64,000 nucleotides of DNA from Polaromonas sp. 39-63-25 (GTDB lineage: Bacteria; Pseudomonadota; Gammaproteobacteria; Burkholderiales; Burkholderiaceae_C), in NCBI RefSeq assembly GCF_002278925.1, contig NZ_NCJH01000001.1:62001-126000 (forward strand), given 5' to 3'. Every line of letters begins with the position of its first letter. Position 1 is the stretch's first letter. Below the pieces are notes generated by a model. That model worked only from the letters and a program-made list of their open reading frames with translations, made no database searches and had not been told where the DNA came from. Of the stretch, positions 17,449-26,528 are shown piece after piece. A program made the translations under genes and the position numbers.

Positions 17449-18359
17449 ACTTTCTCCGCATGCACCCGGCCGAGCAGACCGGCAGGCTTAAAGTAGAGGA
17501 TGACGATGATCAGTGAAAACACTGCGATTTCACGCAGGTTGGAGTACCAAAGGCCGACCATGAATTCCAGGATCCCGATAAGGAATCCTCCAAGAATGCA
17601 ACCACGCGGATTCTCGAGACCACCGAGAATCGCTGCGGAAAAAGCCATCAAGGCAATGGACGAGCCGACGAACACAGAAGCGGTAGCGATAGGGGCGATC
17701 AGCACGCCGGCGATTGCCGCCAATGCGGAACTGACGACGAAGACGGAAATCGCGATGGCGTCGGCGTTGATTCCCATCAGGCAGGCCGTGTTCTTGCTGA
17801 ATGCAACGGCCATGACGGCTTTGCCGATGCGGGTTTTATGAAGGATCCAGTCAAAGACAACCATCAGGGAAAGCGTGGCCGCAAAGACCAGGATTTCCTG
17901 CGGTCGGATTCCCGCGCCGAAGACCCTGATGACCGAACTGCCGAACGGTGAGCCGAGCGCAATAGGTGCAGGGCCCCAGATCATCAGGGCGATGTTCTGG
18001 ATGATGATGCCGAAGCCGATAGTACTCATCACCCAAGACAGGCCTCCATCGCCCACGAAGTGTTTGATGGCAACTAGATAAAGCAGGAAGCCCAGCACGG
18101 CAAGCACTGCCGCGCTGGCAAGAAGGGCAAAGAGATAAGAGCCCGCAGTGACGTCTTCTGGGGTTGGAAAACCTAGCAGCTTTCCCTGGCTGACGAGCAG
18201 GATCGCACTCACCCCGATCAAGCCCGCCAGCGACAAAAACGCACCCTGGCCAAAATTGAATGTCTTGGTTGTCGTGTAAGTCAGGCTAAAGCCGAACGCC
18301 ACCAGCGCGTACACGCTGCCCAATGCAAGTCCGCTTAGGATCGCCTGCAAAATTACCAT
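17445..18359 (-). CDS. livH: Branched-chain-amino-acid-type ABC transporter permease (LivH)
   Basis: 304 residues, strongly hydrophobic, with the LivH-type start ILQAILSGLALGSVYALVAFGFSLTY and the GGLENPRGCILGGFLIG segment. It is the second membrane subunit that pairs with the LivM domain. The gene is coupled to livMG by an ATGA overlap. About 170 bases separate it from the binding-protein gene upstream. Confidence 0.92.
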   Translation of the reverse strand: MVILQAILSGLALGSVYALVAFGFSLTYTTTKTFNFGQGAFLSLAGLIGVSAILLVSQGKLLGFPTPEDVTAGSYLFALLASAAVLAVLGFLLYLVAIKHFVGDGGLSWVMSTIGFGIIIQNIALMIWGPAPIALGSPFGSSVIRVFGAGIRPQEILVFAATLSLMVVFDWILHKTRIGKAVMAVAFSKNTACLMGINADAIAISVFVVSSALAAIAGVLIAPIATASVFVGSSIALMAFSAAILGGLENPRGCILGGFLIGILEFMVGLWYSNLREIAVFSLIIVILYFKPAGLLGRVHAEKV

Positions 18360-18528
18360 ATCGATTCCGTCCGTTGTTACTTTTCGCCACTACATCAATC
18401 GGCGAATATTGCTCGCCTCGAAAAAAAGCGCCCGTCGGCAATGAAGCGACGCTGTGCTGCGCCAAGACCGGTACAGCACAGCCTCGCGCATCGCCGAGGG
18501 CGATTCAGGGAACCGCTAAATGGATTGC

Positions 18529-19725
18529 TCAATTGCGAAGATCTGCGGGAGTCAGGGACTTCGTGATCTCATCGTCAACGGAAACTACCTTGCCATTCAC
18601 CCAGCGCACAAGCCGGAAGTCCTTATAAGACAGAGCCTCGTGATTCGACTTGCTGAAGGGCTGCGAATAGGTCTTGACCACACCGTCAATGTTTTGCAAC
18701 TTCTCAAGGGCCGCCTGGACTTTGTCGCCGTCGGTGGTTTTCGCCTGCTCCATGGCAGCCGCCAGCATCTTCACCGAGTCGTAGGCGTGCGCTGCGAAGA
18801 CGAATGTGGGCAGCTTGCCGTCCTTCGCGAGAATTCCGTCATAGAGTGCTTTCGCCTTGGCGGACGAACTCTCGGTAATGGACGCGGTAAAGACCATCTT
18901 CTGGGCAAGATCGGGGCCGGCTATCCGCACGAAAGGCGAGCTCAAGTTTGCCCACGACGCCAATGTCACCGGGAAGTAGTTGAGCTTTTCCATGCTGCGC
19001 ATTACATGTGCATTGGAATCGGCCAGCGCATAGACGATCAGGGTGTCCGCCCCCGAAGCCTTGATCTTGTTCAGCTGGGACGTCATGTCCGTGTCCTTGG
19101 GCCCGAATTTTTCGGAGGCCACAGGCTCTACGCCATGCTTTGCAAGAATTTCAAGCGCATCCTTGGCGCCCTGCTGGCCGTACCCGGTCGTGTCAGCAAT
19201 GATCGCCACCTTCTTCGCCTTGCTGGCCTTCACGGCATAGGCGGCCAGCAGCGTGATCTGGTCACGGTCTCGCATGGAGACGCGGAAGATGTAGTTGGCC
19301 GGCTCGGTCGCATATCGGTTGGTAATCTCGCTGGCGGTTGCCGAAGGGGAGATCGTCGGTATCTTTTTCTGCTGCGAGATATGCATCCACGCCAGCATGT
19401 TGCCGGAGTTGACGCCGCCTAGCATGGCTGCGACACCTTCGTTATTCACCAGTTCGTTGGTGTTCTGGATGGACTTGGGCGGGCTTCCTGTGTCATCCCG
19501 TGGCACGATGACCAGCTTCTTGCCCAGGACGCCTCCGGCTGCGTTGATTTCATTGGCCGCATAGCGTGCGCCCGCCAGTGCCGAGACGCCGAAGTCGGCC
19601 GAGCCGGTGGCGGACATATCGCTGTTGTAGCCGATCTTGATCTCCCCTTGGGCGAGTGCCATTGGGGTGATGAGTGCGGCTGCGAGGGTGGCAATGGCCA
19701 CGCGTAGTGTTTTCTTCGTTTGCAT
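18529..19725 (-). CDS. ABC transporter substrate-binding protein (LivK/HAAT family)
   Basis: 398 residues from the ATG at 19725, which has AAGGAGA five bases upstream; an ATG at 19740 lies before that site. Signal peptide residues 1 to about 25 (ends MALAQG). The mature protein begins EIKIGYNSDMSATGSADFG and has the two-lobed periplasmic-binding type 1 pattern (GVLGKKLVIVPRDDTGSP, VAAMLGGVNSGNMLA). It delivers substrate to LivH/LivM. It lies between E2 and the permease genes in a single-direction block. Confidence 0.92.
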   Translation of the reverse strand: MQTKKTLRVAIATLAAALITPMALAQGEIKIGYNSDMSATGSADFGVSALAGARYAANEINAAGGVLGKKLVIVPRDDTGSPPKSIQNTNELVNNEGVAAMLGGVNSGNMLAWMHISQQKKIPTISPSATASEITNRYATEPANYIFRVSMRDRDQITLLAAYAVKASKAKKVAIIADTTGYGQQGAKDALEILAKHGVEPVASEKFGPKDTDMTSQLNKIKASGADTLIVYALADSNAHVMRSMEKLNYFPVTLASWANLSSPFVRIAGPDLAQKMVFTASITESSSAKAKALYDGILAKDGKLPTFVFAAHAYDSVKMLAAAMEQAKTTDGDKVQAALEKLQNIDGVVKTYSQPFSKSNHEALSYKDFRLVRWVNGKVVSVDDEITKSLTPADLRN

Positions 19726-19786
19726 TAATGTCTCCTTCATTTAACGGGAAAATACCCGGATTCGGTAGCTAGTTGCCCTTTGGCGG

Positions 19787-21085
19787 TCATAGCAGCATGG
19801 TGGTGGGCGATTCGATCAGCTGTTTCAACTCCTGTAAAAACCGCGCACCGAGTGCTCCGTCGATTACCCGGTGATCAGCGGACAAGGTCATCGTCATCGA
19901 CGGCCTGGACTGGACCGTGGTTCCGCTAAGGGTGATCTGGTCCATGACTCTGCCGACAGCCAGAATGGCGCACTGAGGCGGGTTGATGATTCCGGCGAAC
20001 TCGTCGATACCGTACATTCCGAGATTCGATATCGTGAAGCTGCCCCCCGTGAATTGAGCCGGTTGCAATTTTCCCTTCTTTGCGGCTTCGGCCAGGGAAC
20101 GGATTTCTCTGGAGATTTCTCTCAGACCCTTGAGGTTCGCGTTTTGCACGATAGGAGTAATCAGGCCGGCATCGACCGAGACGGCGACGCTAATGTCGAC
20201 GGTGTCGAGTTGTTCGATCCCGTCATCGCTCCATCGGACATTCATTTCCGGAACGTTCGAGAGGGCGCGCGAAACGCCAAGCACGATCAAGTCGTTGACC
20301 GATATCTTTTCTCCCTTTCCCGCTCCTGCCAGTCTGGCGTTAAGCGTGTGTCTGGCCTCGGTCAGCGCCGAGACGTCACAGGTTGTCTTGAGATAGAAAT
20401 GCGGAATGGATTGCTTGGATTCAACCAATCTCCGCGCAATGGCCTTGCGCATGGCGGTATGCGGTTTCGTCCGTGATGCTGGCTTCGATACACCGACTTC
20501 CGGTGCTTTCGCCTCGAAATGTCCTGTCGCAGCGGGTGCGACGCCTCCTCGCGTTGACCGATCAATGTCGGCTCGCACAATTCGTCCGTTGGGCCCGCTC
20601 CCTGTCACCGTTGAAATATCCACGCGGAGCTCCCGGGCGATCCTCCTGGCTGACGGGCTGGCAAAGAACCGATGCGGGCTCACCGAGGCCAGTGATTCGG
20701 TAGGCCTGTGGGGCGGAAGGTTCTGCGTAGAACTTCTGACCTGACCGCCCGAATCCTCTTTCAGGATGGGCTGGTCCGCAGTGGGGGCCGCTTTCACGGG
20801 GACCACGGATGAAGAGTGTGGCTGCGGTGCACTGCGATTTTCCGCGGTGCCAAGCAGCGTCGCAATCACGCTTCCAACCGCGACATCGTCCCCACCGGCG
20901 GCGACTAGGATTGTCTCGAGCGTGCCACCATCGAGGGCTTCCAGTTCGACGATCGCCTTGTCGGTTTCAATTTCCGCGATGATTTCCCCGACCTTGATGT
21001 TGTCGCCCGGAGCTTTCAGCCACTGGATGATCTTGCCCTGGTTGGTGCCGGCGCCGATATTCGGCATCATGATGCTGATAGACAT
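19787..21085 (-). CDS. Dihydrolipoamide acyltransferase (E2 component)
   Basis: 432 residues from the ATG at 21085; the open frame to 21289 overlaps the GntR gene and lacks family similarity. The lipoyl domain (residues 1 to about 80) has the lipoylation lysine in EIETDKAIVELEAL. The peripheral-subunit-binding domain is at about 150-185 (ASPSARRIARELRVD, GSGPNGRIVRADID). The catalytic domain ends with the acyltransferase His motif DHRVIDGALGARF. It transfers the acyl group made by E1 to CoA. One lipoyl domain only. Substrate class (pyruvate, acetoin or branched oxo acid) is not decided by sequence alone. Confidence 0.92.
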   Translation of the reverse strand: MSISIMMPNIGAGTNQGKIIQWLKAPGDNIKVGEIIAEIETDKAIVELEALDGGTLETILVAAGGDDVAVGSVIATLLGTAENRSAPQPHSSSVVPVKAAPTADQPILKEDSGGQVRSSTQNLPPHRPTESLASVSPHRFFASPSARRIARELRVDISTVTGSGPNGRIVRADIDRSTRGGVAPAATGHFEAKAPEVGVSKPASRTKPHTAMRKAIARRLVESKQSIPHFYLKTTCDVSALTEARHTLNARLAGAGKGEKISVNDLIVLGVSRALSNVPEMNVRWSDDGIEQLDTVDISVAVSVDAGLITPIVQNANLKGLREISREIRSLAEAAKKGKLQPAQFTGGSFTISNLGMYGIDEFAGIINPPQCAILAVGRVMDQITLSGTTVQSRPSMTMTLSADHRVIDGALGARFLQELKQLIESPTTMLL

Positions 21086-21093
21086 GGTGTTGG

Positions 21094-21804
21094 TCAGTGG
21101 TAGGAGACAGTTTCGATGTACGCAGCGGCATCGGAGATATCGGCCACGATTGCTTGCTGGGCACGAATGGCGTCCTGGTGTTGGAGCGCGTGGAGGAGGT
21201 CGCGATGATGAGAAAAAGAACTCCAGGCTTGGAGCTCCCGACCCTGTTTGTGCATCGTTTTCGCAAAGATCGGAGCCACCTTGAGCCATATGGATTCGAT
21301 GATCTTCACCAGCATCGGCATCCGCGACGCGTTGTAGACAAGAAAGTGCAGCTTCCTATTGGCCTGGATAATGCGCCTGACATCCGTCTTTTCCGCCGAA
21401 CCGAGACGATCAAATTCCAGGACATGGTTCTCCAGTGTCGCGAGTTCTTCAGCGGTCATATTGGTGGCAGCGTGCGACGCGGCCAGTCCTTCGACATGGC
21501 ACCGAATGGTGACGATCTCCCTCAGCTGCGCAATGCTGGGCTCCGGTACAAAGAACCCCTTGTTGGGCGCCGACAGCCACGCCCCTTCCGAGACCAGCCG
21601 GCTGGCTGCTTCCCGCACCGGCATCGGGCTGGTATTCAAAGTTTGCGCCAGTGTCCGCAATGTCATACGCTCGCCTGGCTGGACTTCACCGTCAAGCAGC
21701 AGAAGCTTCAACTGCTGGTAGACATTGTCTGCAACGGTCTGCCGGGCTCCGACAGCGGTCAATGTGTCATACGACGTCATTTTTTTCCAATCAAACAGGT
21801 TCAT
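21094..21804 (-). CDS. GntR family transcriptional regulator (FCD subfamily)
   Basis: 236 residues from the ATG at 21804, which overlaps the SDR stop as ATGA. The N-terminal winged helix-turn-helix (about residues 20-85) reads VADNVYQQLKLLLLDGEV..PGERM, RTLAQTLNTSPMPVREA, then a mostly helical FCD effector domain with the metal-site pattern (R..EGLAASHAA, N..LHFLVYNAS, HRDLLHAL). FCD regulators sense small carboxylates and usually repress their own cluster. Coupled translation with the catabolic genes suggests local autoregulation. The imperfect palindrome at 25573-25594 upstream of the block is a candidate operator. Confidence 0.88.
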   Translation of the reverse strand: MNLFDWKKMTSYDTLTAVGARQTVADNVYQQLKLLLLDGEVQPGERMTLRTLAQTLNTSPMPVREAASRLVSEGAWLSAPNKGFFVPEPSIAQLREIVTIRCHVEGLAASHAATNMTAEELATLENHVLEFDRLGSAEKTDVRRIIQANRKLHFLVYNASRMPMLVKIIESIWLKVAPIFAKTMHKQGRELQAWSSFSHHRDLLHALQHQDAIRAQQAIVADISDAAAYIETVSYH

Positions 21805-22526
21805 GGCATGTACACGCCGCCGTTCACGTCGATCGTCGCCCCGCACATGTAGTTTGCTCCGTTTGTGCAGAGGAAGGCGATGGGCAGGGCGATCTCGCGT
21901 GCCGAGGACATCCGGCCCATTGGAATTCCGGAGGTGTCGATCGAAGTAGATGCGGTCATGGCTGTGACGGACGCGCCTGGAGCGACGCAGTTGACGTTGA
22001 TGCCTGCCTGCGCGCCCTTTCTTGCCAGCCACTTGACGAGCGCGCTGACACCGCCTTTTGCGGCGACGTAATGCGGACTAGCCTTGAGGCCGCCCATGCG
22101 CGCTGCCACCGACGAAACAAGAACGATTTTTCCCTTGCCTGTATAGGCCATCTTGGCCATGGCCGGCCGAACCAGATTGATGACCCCTAACAAGTTGATG
22201 TCGACAACCTGACGAAAGACATCGTCCCAGTCCGCATCGTTCCAGTCATCCCACGGACAAAAGCCCGCATTGGCCACCACGGCATCCAGCCGCTCAAGTT
22301 CGTTGAGCAGTTTTTCAGTCGCAGGCCGGTCCCTGACGTCGAGCGCTCGGGTGATGACCGTAACGCCGCAGGACTTCCGCAGTTCCTCTGCGAATGCGAG
22401 GGGTTCATCCCTATCGAGAAGAACCAGGTGGGCGCCCATGGCCGCACAGACCCGCGCGGTCTCGCTGCCGATTCCACCGGCAGCCCCCGTGATCAGAATC
22501 GTTTTTTCCCGGAGGTCGTCAAGCAC
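21801..22526 (-). CDS. Short-chain dehydrogenase/reductase (SDR)
   Basis: 241 residues from a GTG at 22526, preceded by GGGAGAG and overlapping the E1 stop codon; a TTG at 22553 is less likely. Cofactor motif ITGAAGGIGSETARV near the N terminus, VVANAG, active-site Ser region LVSSVAARMGG with Y-V-A-A-K (YVAAKGG) for the Tyr/Lys pair. An NAD(P)-dependent oxidation of a hydroxyl is expected. It sits between E1 and the GntR gene, both joined by overlaps, so it is part of the same pathway. Confidence 0.88.
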   Translation of the reverse strand: MLDDLREKTILITGAAGGIGSETARVCAAMGAHLVLLDRDEPLAFAEELRKSCGVTVITRALDVRDRPATEKLLNELERLDAVVANAGFCPWDDWNDADWDDVFRQVVDINLLGVINLVRPAMAKMAYTGKGKIVLVSSVAARMGGLKASPHYVAAKGGVSALVKWLARKGAQAGINVNCVAPGASVTAMTASTSIDTSGIPMGRMSSAREIALPIAFLCTNGANYMCGATIDVNGGVYMP

Positions 22527-24720
22527 TTTGAAGCTCTCCCTGTGGAAACTCAAGCCCGCTGTCTGCGAACATCTCGCGCAGCATCACTTCAACGTCCTTG
22601 CTTCCAGCCAAGGCTGCCATTTCAAGTACCTGCGAGACGACGGGTGGCGCCCATTTACCAGTGACGCGCTTCACGGGCTGATCTAGGTAGTCAAAAAATC
22701 TGCGCTGGATTTCATCCGCGATCAATGATCCGAGGCTGGTCCCTCGCGTGGTCTGTTCGACGATCACGACACGACCGGTTTTTTTGACTGATTCCTCGAT
22801 CGCCGCGTAATCGATGTCGCGCTGGGAGAGTGTGCGCAGATCCAGCACGTCGGCGCTGACGCCTAGCTTGTCCACCAGTTGGCAGCAGGGATCGACCATG
22901 GTCTGGGTCGTGATGATCGTTATCTGGTCGCCAAGCCGCAATCGTTTGGCTTTTCCGATTTCGACGTAGTAGTCTAGGTCGACAGGAACCAGGGTCTTCT
23001 TGCGGTGCAAGTCCTGCGGCTCAATCACCAGGACGGGGTCTGTGCAGCGCAGCGCAGAGTTCATGAGGCCCACATAATCGAAGGCATTCGATGGTGCAAG
23101 CACCTTCCACCCGGGGTACATGGCAAAGATGGCCGCCGGGTCCATTGAATGTTGCGACCCATAACCTTCCGCGCCGGGAATCCGGCTGCGCAACACGAGA
23201 GGGACATTGGCCGTCCCATTGAACAGGTGGCGTATCTTCCCAGCCTGATTCAATAACTGGTCCCCCGCGACGAGGAAGAAGTCGCTGTACATCAGCTCAA
23301 TGATCGGCTTCAAGCCCGACAGCGCCGCCCCAGTCGCAAGTCCACAGAATCCGCTCTCGGTGATCGGTGTGTTGATCAGGCGGCCAGGGAATTTCGCGGC
23401 AAGGTCTTTGGTTGCGCCCACCGTGCCGCCTCGCATGTTGGCGACATCTTCGCCAAAAACGTGAATGGTTTCGTCCTTTTCCATGCGGGCGCCCACCGAC
23501 TTCGATATGGCCTCGATGAACGACATGGGCACCATCTCGGAGTCCTTGAAGTCTTCATGCTCCCTGAACTCGACGCCCTCGAACTCGCGCATGTCGGAAG
23601 AAAGATGGTCGTCCACCGTGGAGATATCAGGCCAGAGGTTGGCGCGAATTTTTGTTGCAGAACCGTCGCCCTCGACGCAGCTTTCATAGGCTGCTTCTAC
23701 GGCGCTTGTCGCTGCCTTGTCCAGCCGGTCCAGTTCGTCCGGCGTGAGCTGGTTTCTCTTGACGAGCTCAGTCTGCAGAAACGACCAAGGGTCACGCTTT
23801 AACCACGATTTTTCCTCGTCCTTGGTCCTGTATCCGAATGCGCTGCCGGGAATCGATGAACTCTGGTGGTAGTAGCGGTAAACATCCGCCAGGATGAAGA
23901 CCGGGCGTCCTTCTCTTTTGATGTAGTCGCGAGCCCAACGGGTCGCATGCCATACCGCGACTGGATTCATCCCATCGACCCTGATCGCATCGATTCCGTG
24001 TGCGACAGGGCGCGTCAGAAGCTCTGTCTCATACGTCGATTGCTCGACGCTCATCGACACGGCATACTGGTTGTTCTCGAGAAAGAAGATCATCGGCAAG
24101 CGGTAGAGTGCCGCAAGATTGAGCGACTCGTGGGTTGCCCCCTGGTGCACAGCGCCGTCGCCAAAGAAGGTGACCGTCAATTGCCCTGATTCGCGGCGCT
24201 TCTCCGCAAATGCATGACCGCATGCGATCGGAATACCACCGGCAACAATGGCATTCGTCCCCATGATTCCGAGCTCGGCCTTGCGCAGGTGCATCGAGCC
24301 ACCGCGTCCACCCGTCCAGCCGTCCTTGAGTCCAAGGATCTCATGCATCATGGCCTTGATTTCTCTTTGCATCGCTTCGTCGAGGCCATCGGTCAGCGGA
24401 TCAAACTGGTCGTGATACAGGGCGTTAACCGCCTTCGCGACACATTGATGATGCGCCCTGTGGGTGCCATTGATGAGCGTGCCCGTCGGCAGCGCCGCAA
24501 TGCAGCCCGCCGCGCCACCTTCTTGGCCGATACTGGAATGGGCAGGGCCATGCACCAAGTCCAGCTTGTCGAGTTGAAGGATTTTTTCTTCAAAGCGGCG
24601 TGCGACCAGAAAAAGCGTGACGATTCGAACTAGGTCGCTCTTGGTGAGGCTGGACCAGTCGTCTTCGCCAAATTCGTAAGTGCGACCTGAAGCCTTGGGC
24701 CTGATGTCAGTGAGTTTCAT
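22519..24720 (-). CDS. Fused alpha-beta E1 component of a 2-oxo acid / acetoin dehydrogenase-type complex
   Basis: 733 residues. The first half (about 1-370) is an E1 alpha subunit: AHSSIGQEGGAAG, the ThDP motif GDGAVHQGATHESLN...ENNQYAVS. The second half (about 395-733) is an E1 beta subunit: MSFIEAISKSVGARME, VFGEDVANMRGGTVGATKDL, TESGFCGLATGAALSGLKP, AMYPGWKVLAPSN. In most complexes these are separate chains, so this is a fusion. It decarboxylates or cleaves a 2-oxo acid or alpha-hydroxyketone and loads the acyl unit onto E2. Acetoin-type and branched-chain-type enzymes are close relatives and cannot be separated by eye. Confidence 0.9.
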   Translation of the reverse strand: MKLTDIRPKASGRTYEFGEDDWSSLTKSDLVRIVTLFLVARRFEEKILQLDKLDLVHGPAHSSIGQEGGAAGCIAALPTGTLINGTHRAHHQCVAKAVNALYHDQFDPLTDGLDEAMQREIKAMMHEILGLKDGWTGGRGGSMHLRKAELGIMGTNAIVAGGIPIACGHAFAEKRRESGQLTVTFFGDGAVHQGATHESLNLAALYRLPMIFFLENNQYAVSMSVEQSTYETELLTRPVAHGIDAIRVDGMNPVAVWHATRWARDYIKREGRPVFILADVYRYYHQSSSIPGSAFGYRTKDEEKSWLKRDPWSFLQTELVKRNQLTPDELDRLDKAATSAVEAAYESCVEGDGSATKIRANLWPDISTVDDHLSSDMREFEGVEFREHEDFKDSEMVPMSFIEAISKSVGARMEKDETIHVFGEDVANMRGGTVGATKDLAAKFPGRLINTPITESGFCGLATGAALSGLKPIIELMYSDFFLVAGDQLLNQAGKIRHLFNGTANVPLVLRSRIPGAEGYGSQHSMDPAAIFAMYPGWKVLAPSNAFDYVGLMNSALRCTDPVLVIEPQDLHRKKTLVPVDLDYYVEIGKAKRLRLGDQITIITTQTMVDPCCQLVDKLGVSADVLDLRTLSQRDIDYAAIEESVKKTGRVVIVEQTTRGTSLGSLIADEIQRRFFDYLDQPVKRVTGKWAPPVVSQVLEMAALAGSKDVEVMLREMFADSGLEFPQGELQSA

Positions 24721-24746
24721 GGTGATTTCGTTAGTTCGAGGTTTCT

Positions 24747-25523
24747 TCAGACGTGGGCAAGCACGCCACCGTCTACGACGACGCTCGCGCCTGTCATGAA
24801 GTCGGAAGCGGGCGAAGCCAGAAATATGACGGGGCCGATCAGGTCTGCAGGCTCTCCCCAGCGGCCGAGCGGCGTGGTGTTGACCACCCGCTCGGCGTGC
24901 CCCGGGATGTCAATGCGGGCTTGGCGAGACAGTTTTGTGTCGATCCAGCCGGGCTGCAGAACGTTGACATTGATGCCGTCGGTTGCCCATGCGCAGGCGA
25001 GGGAGCGAGTGAGCTGAAGAACACCGCCCTTGCTGGCTGAATAGGCCGCAGTGACGGCGTTGGATGAGAGGGCCAGGATAGAGCCAATGTTGACGATCTT
25101 TCCTCGCCCGCTCTTTTGCATGACGGGGAACACTGCCTGGCACATATTGAATGTGCCCTTCAGGTTGACATCGATGATGCGACTCCAGAGTTCGTCGTCA
25201 TAGAGTTCGGGCCGCATCCGGGTGTTGATGCCCGCCAGATTCACGAGGATGTCGACCGTTCCAAAGGCCCCCACAACTGCAGCTGCGATGTTTTCGCAAT
25301 CGGCTTTCTTTTCAACGTGCCCTAGGTACGTTTCGACCGATGCACCCGCCGACATGAGCTCTTTCTTCTGGCTTTCGAGAGCGCTGGCATTGATGTCAAC
25401 CAGCGCAAGTCGGGTGCCCTGTTCGGCCAGTGCTTTGCAAACCGCCATACCAATACCGCCGCTCGCACCGGTAACGAGAGCGACTTTTCCAGATAAATCA
25501 AACAGATTATTAATAGGTTGTGT
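24747..25523 (-). CDS. Short-chain dehydrogenase/reductase (SDR)
   Basis: 258 residues from the ATG at 25523; a TTG at 25559 would add 12 residues. Cofactor motif VTGASGGIGMAVCKAL, NLAGIN (in place of NNAG), Ser of NIGSILALSS and the active-site Y-S-A-S-K in AAYSASKGGVLQL. It is the first gene of the long - strand block, 27 bases before E1. Together with the second SDR and the GMC enzyme it gives the cluster three alcohol-oxidising enzymes of two folds. Confidence 0.88.
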   Translation of the reverse strand, partial: TQPINNLFDLSGKVALVTGASGGIGMAVCKALAEQGTRLALVDINASALESQKKELMSAGASVETYLGHVEKKADCENIAAAVVGAFGTVDILVNLAGINTRMRPELYDDELWSRIIDVNLKGTFNMCQAVFPVMQKSGRGKIVNIGSILALSSNAVTAAYSASKGGVLQLTRSLACAWATDGINVNVLQPGWIDTKLSRQARIDIPGHAERVVNTTPLGRWGEPADLIGPVIFLASPASDFMTGASVVVDGGVLAHV

Positions 25524-25572
25524 CATGACGGAAGGTTTGGCTCCAAGGCGGTTGTTCAAAATATACTGATCC

Positions 25573-25594
25573 GAGATGTTAGATCTGTGATCTC
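25573..25594. promoter_or_regulatory. Candidate operator upstream of the catabolic block
   Basis: Imperfect palindrome GAGAT-N3-AGATCT-N3-ATCTC, with 16 of 22 bases symmetric, 50 bases before the first SDR start. Its position suggests the binding site of the cluster's own GntR/FCD regulator. This is inference. Confidence 0.4.
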
Positions 25595-26528
25595 AGTTAA
25601 TTATCTTGCATGAATCTTTTTAGGGCAAGTCAGAATTCATTGGGGTTTACACGGGTAGAGGTCCAACTGGTTGCGGGTTTTTCCTGGCCGGCAGACGTAG
25701 GATCGGGACAGGTTGTGTCGCATTAGTGGAGTTGAGCCGAAAAGAGTTGCGTCGCTGAGCGGTTCTGTCGCGTTGCGGCCGCTGCTGAATTGGAGTTGCA
25801 AAGCGGTGCGCCTCGCAAGGCAACTTGGCAGAAAATGCGCCAGCTGGCAGTGGTAATTGCCTGCACCCGGGACATCTGGGTCACCCCGCAGGCCTAGTTC
25901 AAGCAGCGGTTTCAAACTGGATTGACAGCCATAATCCCGCAAGCTAACCTAGAAGAAGAGCGAAGAGCTTGCTATTGAATCGATGAAGTCGCCACTCCAT
26001 TTGAAGAACAAGGTGATCAACAAGAACCGGCGGGTAACCTGCTGGTTTTGTTATTTTGGTGGTGTTGATTAGGCAGCGACCTTGGCCATCTGTCGGACAT
26101 ACGTAAGCAGCGCTGGCCAGGTGTTGACGATGCGGCAGTAACGGTGGCCAGCTGATGTTCACGCAGCAACGGTGGTCAGGAGTCGCCGAAACGGAAGAGT
26201 TGTTGACCATGAGTCGCTCAAAAGCCGCTTTAAAGCGCTACCTGGTCAACGTTGCTTCGCTGGTAATGGTCAAACTTGCTGCAGTCAGCCATAAAAGAGA
26301 AGGATTACGTCATATTTAGATCAAGGTTTACGTACTCGCTGTTTTGCTTAATTAATAGACAACGGATCTGCAATTCCGATCTGTCCATTTGACGTTTAAC
26401 ATAATATACATCGTGGAACATAAATAAGGCAGACCAAAACAGCAGAAAGCGCTGCCAAGCCCCGCCAGGCTTGAAAACCCCGGAATCAGCCTCTCACATT
26501 CAGCCGCTGTTTCAGCGCCATCCCCAAC
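25595..26528. other. Non-coding gap with IS end scars and a possible transposase tail
   Basis: Two IS6-type end motifs lie at 25711-25726 (GGTTGTGTCGCATTAG) and 25762-25777 (GGTTCTGTCGCGTTGC). The - strand at about 26068-26139 reads RYCRIVNTWPALLTYVRQM then AKVAA and a stop. It looks like the end of a transposase but I cannot assign a family. From 26280 to 26430 the DNA is AT-rich. No intact gene is visible. Confidence 0.5.
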
